Of a stretch of DNA of 25,373 nucleotides, positions 14,933 through 22,070 are shown in pieces. The position numbers and the translations under genes were made by a program. Numbering within the stretch: position 1 is the stretch's first letter; each line of letters begins with the position of its first letter. The notes below the pieces were generated by a model. That model searched no databases, had not been told where the DNA came from, and saw nothing but the letters and a program-made list of their open reading frames with translations. The DNA comes from JBHGBB01 sp041946755 (lineage in GTDB: Bacteria > UBP4 > UBA4092 > JAOAEQ01), in assembly GCA_041946755.1 (NCBI GenBank), contig JBHGBB010000029.1, positions 1-25,373 of the forward strand, read 5' to 3'.

Positions 14933-16378
14933 ATGTATCGCTGGACGATTGTTTATGGGAATTATGATGGCGTTGAAGCGTATGCGGTTCGGGAATTAAA
15001 TAAACTCGTCCAGGGATATGTTCCTTATACCATTCAGGTTGTTCCCGCGACTTCGTTTGTTCTAGAAGAGAACCAAGAAGCCAATTTGATTTTTATTGGT
15101 ACTTGTTCTTCCAATACTTACCTCAATAAATTCAGGCAAGAAAATCTATTCTCATTACCCGATTCTCCAGTTAAAGAGAGCTATACCATCTCGATTATCG
15201 ATAATCCACACCAGCCGGAGTCGCAGTATATTTTCCTTTGTGGAGCAGATGCGAATGGAGTACTTTATGCGGTTCGGGATTTCGAGCATTATATAATTCC
15301 TGAGAATACCGTAGTTGCTTCATATGGCGTATATACGCAGCAGCCATTTATTCATCCTTTCAAAAAAACTGAACGGAAAGATTTTCCGCGAATACCTAAT
15401 CGCGGGTTATGGACTTGGGGTCATGTGATTTATGATTATCGGCGATATCTGGATAACATGAGCAACTGGAAATTGAATATCGCGGTTATCTGGAACGATT
15501 TTATTCCATTAAATGCAAAAGAGATCGTTACTTACGCCCATGACCGCGGGATAAAAATTGTCTGGGGATATTCCTGGTGCTGGGGGGAGAAACTCGATCC
15601 CAGCGCTCCGGGTGAATTGGATAAATGGACCCAAAAAGTTTTTAATAAATATGAATCGGAGGTAAAAGATACTGGCGCTGATGGCATCTATTTCCAGATA
15701 TTTACTGAAATCTACGAAACGACGATAAACCAGAAAAGCGTTTCGGAATTAGCCGTTTACTGGGTAAATACTATCGGGAAGAAACTACTAGATAAATACC
15801 CGAAGTTATGGATTCAATTCGGGCTCCATGCGATTTCGATTAAAGAGAATTTCCAGCCCTTAGCCAAAATCGATCCCCGAATCAGTATTATCTGGGAAGA
15901 CATCGGATTACCTAAACCGGTATTTCCATTCTGGTACGACCCGGTAGCGCCAACCCCCGAGGAACTTAATCAACTTCTACAATATACCAAGGCTATTTCT
16001 ACATTACGCGGGAAAAATGAAAAGACCGGGTTGGTAATTAAAGGAATGACCAATTTAGACTGGACGAAATTTGAGCATCTCCCGAATAGTATTATTATCG
16101 GAGAATATCCCCCGGAATATATTCGACTACGAGCGGAACAGAAACGACCGCGATGGAAGTATATCGAATCCTGCTGGCGAAATCACCTGGATATCGTCCA
16201 ACAGATTGTTGGAACAATGCTGGAATCCAACCTACCTAAAACGACTATCTTAGCTTTAGTCGAAGATGGGCTCTGGGAAGAAACCATGTGGCTCCCGGTA
16301 AAATTATTCGCTGAAACCTTATGGAATCCTGCCAGACCTAGCCAAGATATCATCAATTGCACCGAACAAACTGAGTAG
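14933..16378 (+). CDS. Glycoside hydrolase-like protein (GH20/GH67-type fold)
   Basis: 481 residues, no signal peptide, so probably cytoplasmic. The first ~140 residues resemble the N-terminal alpha/beta domain of hexosaminidases and alpha-glucuronidases, ending in GADANGVLYAVRDFEHYI (104-121). From about 154 (IPNRGLWTWGHVI) a TIM barrel seems to start, with LNIAVIWNDF, GIKIVWGYSWCWG, GADGIYFQIFTEIYE (acidic Glu259, Glu262), LWIQFGLHAIS and ISIIWEDIG. Which acids are catalytic I cannot tell, and the substrate is unknown. The distance to etfA and the repeat before its ATG suggest cotranscription with the etf genes, but a metabolic link is not obvious. Confidence 0.6.
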   Translation: MYRWTIVYGNYDGVEAYAVRELNKLVQGYVPYTIQVVPATSFVLEENQEANLIFIGTCSSNTYLNKFRQENLFSLPDSPVKESYTISIIDNPHQPESQYIFLCGADANGVLYAVRDFEHYIIPENTVVASYGVYTQQPFIHPFKKTERKDFPRIPNRGLWTWGHVIYDYRRYLDNMSNWKLNIAVIWNDFIPLNAKEIVTYAHDRGIKIVWGYSWCWGEKLDPSAPGELDKWTQKVFNKYESEVKDTGADGIYFQIFTEIYETTINQKSVSELAVYWVNTIGKKLLDKYPKLWIQFGLHAISIKENFQPLAKIDPRISIIWEDIGLPKPVFPFWYDPVAPTPEELNQLLQYTKAISTLRGKNEKTGLVIKGMTNLDWTKFEHLPNSIIIGEYPPEYIRLRAEQKRPRWKYIESCWRNHLDIVQQIVGTMLESNLPKTTILALVEDGLWEETMWLPVKLFAETLWNPARPSQDIINCTEQTE

Positions 16379-16409
16379 CTAGCTTAACATATAAAGCACC
16401 TACCGCAGT

Positions 16410-16448
16410 TAAGTTGAATTTTTATCAAATTGAGAAAAATTCAACTTA
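16410..16448 (+). terminator. Perfect 14-bp inverted repeat after the glycosidase-like gene
   Basis: TAAGTTGAATTTTT (16410-16423) pairs with AAAAATTCAACTTA (16435-16448) around 11 nt. It lies 31 nt after the stop. AT-rich and without a separate T-tract, so a terminator in either direction is possible but unproven. Confidence 0.5.
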
Positions 16449-16505
16449 GTCTAGCAAACCGATACATCCACTGATTATATTATAGTTATAAGAAGAGTTT
16501 AATTA

Positions 16506-16520
16506 AGCTCATTTTGAGCT
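16506..16520. repeat. Small inverted repeat AGCTCA/TGAGCT
   Basis: Perfect 6-bp arms with a TTT centre, in the AT-rich 718-bp gap. Role unknown; it may belong with the neighbouring palindromes. Confidence 0.35.
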
Positions 16521-16553
16521 AAATTCAATCAAATAGAGCACAATAATGTAATT

Positions 16554-16637
16554 ATATGCTATCAAAAATGGTTATCCTAGCATATTAAACCCGAATTGGT
16601 CTGACCAATTCGGGTTCTACTTCCCAATTTGATAGCA
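16554..16637. repeat. Nested palindromic element
   Basis: The core is a perfect 13-bp hairpin, AACCCGAATTGGT (16588-16600) and its complement (16604-16616), with a 3-nt loop. It is enclosed by a second inverted repeat, TGCTATCAAA (16557-16566) and TTTGATAGCA (16628-16637). A third pair, ATATGCTA (16554-16561) and TAGCATAT (16578-16585), competes with the outer arms. The symmetric build suggests a miniature mobile element or a large RNA hairpin. Confidence 0.6.
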
Positions 16638-16782
16638 ATATACAAATTAAATATTATGTTTATGTAATAAATTGAACATTAATAAACTAGAATTCAACTA
16701 AGGTAGAGTTTATAATTTACAAAAACTCCCGTCATTACTAGAAAAACCATGATTTACTTTAATTATTGTATTGGGAACAAAG

Positions 16783-16839
16783 GTTAACATCTGTAAACCA
16801 AAGTTAACAAAAACAATCATATATTTTGAGATGTAAACC
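16783..16839. promoter_or_regulatory. Cluster of repeated short motifs upstream of the large-repeat-protein promoter
   Basis: GTTAAC occurs at 16783-16788 and 16803-16808, exactly 20 bp (two helical turns) apart, and TGTAAACC at 16792-16799 and 16832-16839. Further TTTACA and TTGTAAC words follow up to 16870. The spacing and position (70-125 bp before the -35) suit a regulator binding site. Confidence 0.4.
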
Positions 16840-16908
16840 TATCTTTACAAAATAAAAACCTATTTGTAACAGCATAATAGGTAGCAATATGTCATATTTT
16901 GTGAAAGA

Positions 16909-16937
16909 TTGAACAATAAAGCGATAAATGGTATAAT
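16909..16937 (+). promoter_or_regulatory. Promoter of the large repeat protein
   Basis: TTGAAC (16909-16914), 17 nt, then a perfect TATAAT (16932-16937). Transcription should start near 16944, leaving a ~150-nt leader. Confidence 0.65.
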
Positions 16938-16952
16938 AGTTGCTTATTTATG

Positions 16953-17083
16953 TTGCCTTGAGCGTAAACTAAGCTCAAGAAGGAGGTATCGAATACATAT
17001 AGATAAAAAAAATAGATATATGTATCTTTTGGTATCATAAAACACAAGGCAAATCAGCAAATTAATCTTTATTTCGAAAGGAG
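16953..17083 (+). promoter_or_regulatory. Folded leader before the large repeat protein
   Basis: TTGCCTTG (16953-16960) pairs perfectly with CAAGGCAA (17045-17052). Inside or competing with it are CTTGAGC/GCTCAAG and a 9-bp ATACATATA/TATATGTAT hairpin. A strong AAGGAGGT lies between the hairpins with no start codon in reach. The AAAGGAG used by the gene is at 17077-17083, 13 nt before the ATG. Confidence 0.4.
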
Positions 17084-17096
17084 AAAAAATAGTTGT

Positions 17097-20000
17097 ATGA
17101 AGCTAAAAATCAGTAACTTAACAGTAGTAATAAGTACATTATTTTTAATATGTTTAGTCTTATGTATATCTGGAACCACCAATTCTTTCGGGGTAACCTC
17201 AACCTATATCCTAGCGACGACCGAAGATGACTCTTATCAAGCGCAAACCGGTGGAATAAATGCGTATGCTGAGCGATACATGCGGTGCGGTCGATTTAAT
17301 AATACCAACTATGCTGGGTTTATGCGATGGAAATTAACCGATATACCTAAAAATTCGCATATAACCTATGCGGTTATCTCGGTCTGTGCGTTTAGCAACA
17401 CCCCAGGAAATCCAACGTTGACCATTTGGTTGATCGATAGCGCTAATTGTCCGCAATATAATACTTCTAGCCCCTACCAATTAGGCTTAAATCCGACGAC
17501 AGTATCTTGGGCGCCTCCAGCATTTTCGGCAACAAATTGGTATGTAACTTCACAGGTTTCAGCACTCGTACAGAATTATGTAAACAAATCGGATTATACT
17601 ACTGGGAATTATATTGGACTTCGGATCGGTGGCGGCGGTGGTGGTGCCGATAAATATCGGGCTATCGTTCAATATGATTTAACCAGCACTACCCAATATA
17701 CTGCGCGGTTAGTGGTAACCTTTAACCTCGCACCGAATGCGGTAACTTTGATTTCACCACTAGATCAATCGAGCTCATTAGTTCATGCGCCAACCTTCTA
17801 TTGGAATCCAGTTACGGATGCTGACGGTGATACTCCGGTATATCAAATCCAAATTGCCAGTGATAGTAATTTCGTTGCGATAGAAACCACAAATACCTTT
17901 GGTACCGCAACCTCTTGGACTCCGATTGTAGATTTACCTACCGGTACCCACTACTGGCGGGTAATCAGTCAAGACCAATTTTTGGCGCAGAATACTTCAG
18001 CAGTCTGGAAATATACCTGTTTGAATCGGAGACCGCCAGCGGTTAATCTATTACAACCACCGGATACCACGGTTACCGAAGACCATACTCCAACCTTTAT
18101 CTGGAGCATGGCAATTGATCCTGATGGTGATGTAGTTAACTATTTAATTCAGGTTGATAATAATAGTACCTTTAACGGCCTAGAATATCAGAATACATTA
18201 TTCTCAACAAATACTGAAGCAACTCCATTATCTGAGTTAGCGACCGATTTCTATTACTGGCGGGTAATCAGTTTCGATGGATCGTTAGCGCAAGATACTT
18301 CTGCGGTCTGGACCTTCAGTCTTTTGAACCGACCGCCGAATCAACCGACACTACTTTCCCCATTAGATAATAGTAGTACCATGGACCATGATCCACAATT
18401 CGTTTGGACCGGTGGGGATCCCGATCCGGGAGACATTGTCATATATCGGCTTGAAGTAGACGATGATATTAATTTCGGGAGCCCGAACTATTCGACCTCA
18501 TGGGATACGACGACTACCGCTATACAAGGGAGCGAGTTTGTTACCGGCACCTATTATTGGCGGATAATTGCCCAGGATACATCGTTGTCAGAAAATACTT
18601 CCGCTACCTGGACAGTATCTATTCTCAATCGACCACCAACAGTAGTGAATTTAATTGAACCGAACAATGCAACCAATACTAACGACCATACACCACCCTT
18701 TATCTGGAGTACAGCTACCGACCCGGATGGGAATGCGATTGAATATAGTCTACAGGTAGATGATAATAGTAATTTTAGTAGTCCAGAATATGAGGTGGCA
18801 TTCGGGAGCGCGACCGAATCCATACCAGTTACCGAAATCGGTACTGGATACTATTACTGGCGGGTTATCAGTCGGGATTCGTTAGGAGCTGAAACAACAT
18901 CTGCGGTTTGGACGTTAACCATAATGAACCGGGCACCATCTGCCGTTACCTTAATTGCGCCGATTGATTCCACTACTACCAGCAGTCATACTCCAACCTT
19001 CGTTTGGAGTACAGCTACCGACCCTGATGCCGGCGATACTCTCGAGTATCAGGTGCAACTTGCTACTGATACCGAGTTTGCTACTCCGGTATATACTAAT
19101 ACCTTTGGTACCGCAACCGAAGCTACGCCGGGAACGGATTTACCTACCGGTGCGTTTTACTGGCGAGTTATCAGCCGGGATACTTCCGGAGCGCAGAATG
19201 TCTCGGGTATCTGGACGATAGCCATTTTAAACCGGCCACCGGAAGCGGTAACCTTAATTTCGCCATTAGATGCATCGAGTACCAATAATCATCTGCCGCA
19301 ATTTATCTGGAGCAGTGCAACAGATCCGGATCCTGGTGATATATTAGATTATCAAATCGAAATAGATGATAATCCAAGTTTCAGTAGTCCGATATATCAG
19401 AATGCATTTGGTTCAGTAACAGAAGCTACCCCGGATTCGGATTTACCAAACGGAACGTTGTATTGGCATATAATCAGCCGGGATACTTCGTTTGCGACTA
19501 ATACCTCGGCTCCTTGGTTGATTACTTTTGAGAACCGGGTGCCGAATCCGATTAGTTTAATCACGCCCTCAATCAACACTTCGAATAATCGAACGCCGAC
19601 GTTTATCTGGGCTGGTGGCGATCCCGATCCAGGCGATGTGGTTACTTATCGATTACAAGTTTGGGCTGATGCCGGATTTGTGATTGATACCAGTTTCACG
19701 ACTGACACCGAATGTCTCAGTCCGATAACATTGTCCGCCAATCGATATAATTGGCGCGTTATCGGAGAAGATAACTCGTTTGCTGCGGTAACTTCACCAA
19801 CATCTTGGTTTATTGCGTTTGATACTACGCAGCAGCGGCGAATAAATGGGGTCAGTACCGCGATATTCTATCTTGGTACCTGGGCTAGTTCGACCGATTA
19901 TACCCCGGTAACTTTATCCATCAGTTCAGTATTGGATATTGATACGGTAACCATAACGGTTTTTGATGAACGGCATCCGGCTATTTCCAGTTATAACTAT

Positions 20001-21842
20001 TTAACCCGATGGTATCGGATTGAACCATTGGTTGGGAATATCGCGGAAGCGAATATCCGATTTAGTTATACCGATGCGGATTTTGAAGATGCAAATTATG
20101 GAGTAGTTCCGGAATCGGAAATTAAAGTTGCGAAATATGATGGCAGCTGGAGCATCCCATCGTTAACCTTAGCACGAGATACTATTCTAAACCGGGTAGA
20201 TATCAATGGCGTCACTTCGTTCTCCGACTGGACGCTCATGATTGATAATCAGGAACCGTTTGCGGTACAACTCATCCAGCCGGAAAATAGCAGTACTACC
20301 GTTAACCGCACTCCGTTATTCGCTTGGGATACTACAATCGATCCGGAAGGTAGTGTCGTTAAATATCGGATTCAGGTGGATAAGCATAGCAATTTCGGTA
20401 GTCCTGATTTAGAGACTGCATTTAGTGAAGCAACTGAAGCGACACCAACATCAGCCTTAACACCTGGAGTATATTACTGGCATGTAATCTGTGAAGATAC
20501 GGTGCATGCGGTGAACACTTCCGCGCGATGGACCGTAACGATTCTCAATCAAGCGCCGGATGCGGTAACGTTAGTTCAACCGGCAGATAGCAGTACCGGA
20601 GCGAATCATACCCCATTGTTTGCTTGGAATCCAGCCTCTGACCCGGATAGTGATGCGGTAACTTATCGGATTCAGGTAGACGATGATAGTAATTTCGGGA
20701 GCCCGAATTATGTTGCGGGATTTAGTTCCGCAACGGAAGCAACGCCGGGAACGGAATTAGCTAGCGGTACCTACTACTGGCGGGTAATTTCGCAAGATGC
20801 ATATACTGCGCAGAATACCAGTGCAGTTTGGTCGATTATTATCGAGAACCGGCCGCCGGCAGCATCAACCTTAGTGCAGCCGGGCGATAGCAGCAATAGC
20901 GCGACCCATACCCCGTTATTCGCTTGGAATCCAGCAGTTGACCCGGATAGCGATGCGGTAACCTATCTGGTTCAGGTAGATGATGATATTAATTTCGGGA
21001 GCCCGGATTTCAGTTCCGGATTCGCAAGTGTGACGACAGCAACGCCAAGTTCTGAACTCGTTACCGGCACCTATTACTGGCGCGTTATTTCCCAGGATAG
21101 CTATAATGCCCAGAACACGTCTGCGGTTTGGAGTGTTATTTTAGATAACCAAGCCCCGAACGCGGTAAATTTAATTTCACCATTAAGCGGAACGACAACG
21201 AATAACCGGCAGCCGACTTTTAGATGGAATGCTACTACTGACCCGGATGGGGATGCGGTAACTTATCTACTCCAGGTAGATAACGATGCGGGATTTGGAA
21301 GTCCGGAGTTTACTTCCGGTTTCGGGACCGCAACCAGTGCGGTGCCGAGTTCGATGTTAACTACCGGAACGTATTACTGGCGAGTAATATCCCAGGATAG
21401 TTATACCGCCCAGAATATTTCTGCGGTCTGGACGCTAACCATCCGGAACCAGGCGCCGAACGCAGTAAGCTTAATATCACCGGTTAGCGGAACGACAACG
21501 AGTAATCGGCAGCCGACCTTCAGATGGAATACCACTACTGACCCGGATGGCGATACGGTATCTTATGAATTGGAATTAAGCACCGATGCCGGGTTCGGAA
21601 CCATAGCGTATAGTTCCGGATTCAGCAGCGCAACTTCTGCTACTCCGACTTCGATGGTAGCGTTTGGCAGTTATTACTGGCGAGTAGTTTCCCAGGATAG
21701 CTATGGAGCCGAGAATTATTCTGCGGCCAGAACCATTACTATTCAAGGCAGCGGTACTACTGATGCCCCGATGTATATTCCATCGGAGAATAGGGTTCGG
21801 TCGAGTTCAGTTGAATTCTTGCTCGATACAGATATTAAATAA
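17097..21842 (+). CDS. Large exported protein: DNRLRE-like domain plus 12 Ig/FN3-like repeats
   Basis: 1581 residues. A signal peptide covers about 1-32 (hydrophobic 8-25). Residues about 33-210 form a beta-rich domain like DNRLRE/CBM96 carbohydrate-binding modules (AGFMRWKLTDIPKNSHITYAV). From 212 come seven ~100-residue repeats with the pattern P-x-A-V-x-L-I-x-P, HTPTFIWS, DPDGD, YYWRVIS and NTSAVW. A different ~145-residue domain sits at 908-1050 (SSTDYTPVTLSISSVL to TSFSDWTL), followed by five more repeats at 1053-1552 and a short tail. DPDGD motifs suggest calcium binding. Likely a cell-surface or secreted adhesin or polysaccharide-binding protein. No sorting signal recognised. Its own promoter lies upstream and a strong terminator follows. 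Confidence 0.8.
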   Translation: MKLKISNLTVVISTLFLICLVLCISGTTNSFGVTSTYILATTEDDSYQAQTGGINAYAERYMRCGRFNNTNYAGFMRWKLTDIPKNSHITYAVISVCAFSNTPGNPTLTIWLIDSANCPQYNTSSPYQLGLNPTTVSWAPPAFSATNWYVTSQVSALVQNYVNKSDYTTGNYIGLRIGGGGGGADKYRAIVQYDLTSTTQYTARLVVTFNLAPNAVTLISPLDQSSSLVHAPTFYWNPVTDADGDTPVYQIQIASDSNFVAIETTNTFGTATSWTPIVDLPTGTHYWRVISQDQFLAQNTSAVWKYTCLNRRPPAVNLLQPPDTTVTEDHTPTFIWSMAIDPDGDVVNYLIQVDNNSTFNGLEYQNTLFSTNTEATPLSELATDFYYWRVISFDGSLAQDTSAVWTFSLLNRPPNQPTLLSPLDNSSTMDHDPQFVWTGGDPDPGDIVIYRLEVDDDINFGSPNYSTSWDTTTTAIQGSEFVTGTYYWRIIAQDTSLSENTSATWTVSILNRPPTVVNLIEPNNATNTNDHTPPFIWSTATDPDGNAIEYSLQVDDNSNFSSPEYEVAFGSATESIPVTEIGTGYYYWRVISRDSLGAETTSAVWTLTIMNRAPSAVTLIAPIDSTTTSSHTPTFVWSTATDPDAGDTLEYQVQLATDTEFATPVYTNTFGTATEATPGTDLPTGAFYWRVISRDTSGAQNVSGIWTIAILNRPPEAVTLISPLDASSTNNHLPQFIWSSATDPDPGDILDYQIEIDDNPSFSSPIYQNAFGSVTEATPDSDLPNGTLYWHIISRDTSFATNTSAPWLITFENRVPNPISLITPSINTSNNRTPTFIWAGGDPDPGDVVTYRLQVWADAGFVIDTSFTTDTECLSPITLSANRYNWRVIGEDNSFAAVTSPTSWFIAFDTTQQRRINGVSTAIFYLGTWASSTDYTPVTLSISSVLDIDTVTITVFDERHPAISSYNYLTRWYRIEPLVGNIAEANIRFSYTDADFEDANYGVVPESEIKVAKYDGSWSIPSLTLARDTILNRVDINGVTSFSDWTLMIDNQEPFAVQLIQPENSSTTVNRTPLFAWDTTIDPEGSVVKYRIQVDKHSNFGSPDLETAFSEATEATPTSALTPGVYYWHVICEDTVHAVNTSARWTVTILNQAPDAVTLVQPADSSTGANHTPLFAWNPASDPDSDAVTYRIQVDDDSNFGSPNYVAGFSSATEATPGTELASGTYYWRVISQDAYTAQNTSAVWSIIIENRPPAASTLVQPGDSSNSATHTPLFAWNPAVDPDSDAVTYLVQVDDDINFGSPDFSSGFASVTTATPSSELVTGTYYWRVISQDSYNAQNTSAVWSVILDNQAPNAVNLISPLSGTTTNNRQPTFRWNATTDPDGDAVTYLLQVDNDAGFGSPEFTSGFGTATSAVPSSMLTTGTYYWRVISQDSYTAQNISAVWTLTIRNQAPNAVSLISPVSGTTTSNRQPTFRWNTTTDPDGDTVSYELELSTDAGFGTIAYSSGFSSATSATPTSMVAFGSYYWRVVSQDSYGAENYSAARTITIQGSGTTDAPMYIPSENRVRSSSVEFLLDTDIK
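20253..21752 (+). repeat. Five 300-bp in-frame repeats
   Basis: Units begin at 20253, 20553, 20853, 21153 and 21453, each exactly 300 bp (100 codons). Units 2 and 3 (repeats 9 and 10) share long near-identical DNA stretches, as do units 4 and 5 (repeats 11 and 12). The earlier seven repeats (from 17730) are 300-303 bp each but more diverged. This points to recent tandem duplication. Confidence 0.85.
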
Positions 21843-21870
21843 GTTATCGTCAGTAACATAGATTCTTTTC

Positions 21871-21919
21871 AAGAGAAGCTGGATTGAATTAGATAAAATT
21901 CCAGCTTCTCTTTTTTTTT
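21871..21919 (+). terminator. Rho-independent terminator of the large repeat protein
   Basis: Arms AAGAGAAGCTGGA (21871-21883) and TCCAGCTTCTCTT (21900-21912) pair perfectly and run into nine T (21911-21919). It lies 28 nt after the stop. The word AAGTTATCG occurs on each side of it (21841-21849 and 21920-21928). Confidence 0.92.
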
Positions 21920-22002
21920 AAGTTATCGCCATCAGGTATTTCAAGGTTAATCTATATCTCATACCCCATCTTCTCTTTTTAAAGCTCAACACACTAGCAT
22001 TT

Positions 22003-22035
22003 ATTTTGACTTTCTGCTAGAATATAAGTCAAAAT
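22003..22035. promoter_or_regulatory. 10-bp inverted repeat before the second repeat protein
   Basis: ATTTTGACTT (22003-22012) and AAGTCAAAAT (22026-22035) are perfect complements around 13 nt. The dyad ends 35 nt before the ATG at 22071, where a promoter or operator would be. No clear -35/-10 pair was found around it. Confidence 0.45.
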
Positions 22036-22070
22036 TGTTATCTTATCTTAAACAAGGAGAGAAGGCGTAT

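Noticed and set aside
17041..17083. Similarity of the leader to a cyclic-di-GMP (GEMM) riboswitch
   Set aside because: Only a few bases (CAAGGCAAA) match; the conserved tetraloop and receptor segments are missing.
21841..21928. AAGTTATCG on both sides of the terminator as a target-site duplication
   Set aside because: Only 9 bp match, and the enclosed sequence is a plain intrinsic terminator with no element ends.
22035..22070. TTG at 22035 as the start of the second repeat protein
   Set aside because: It lies in the end of an inverted repeat without a binding site. The ATG at 22071 has AAGGAG upstream and gives a normal signal peptide.
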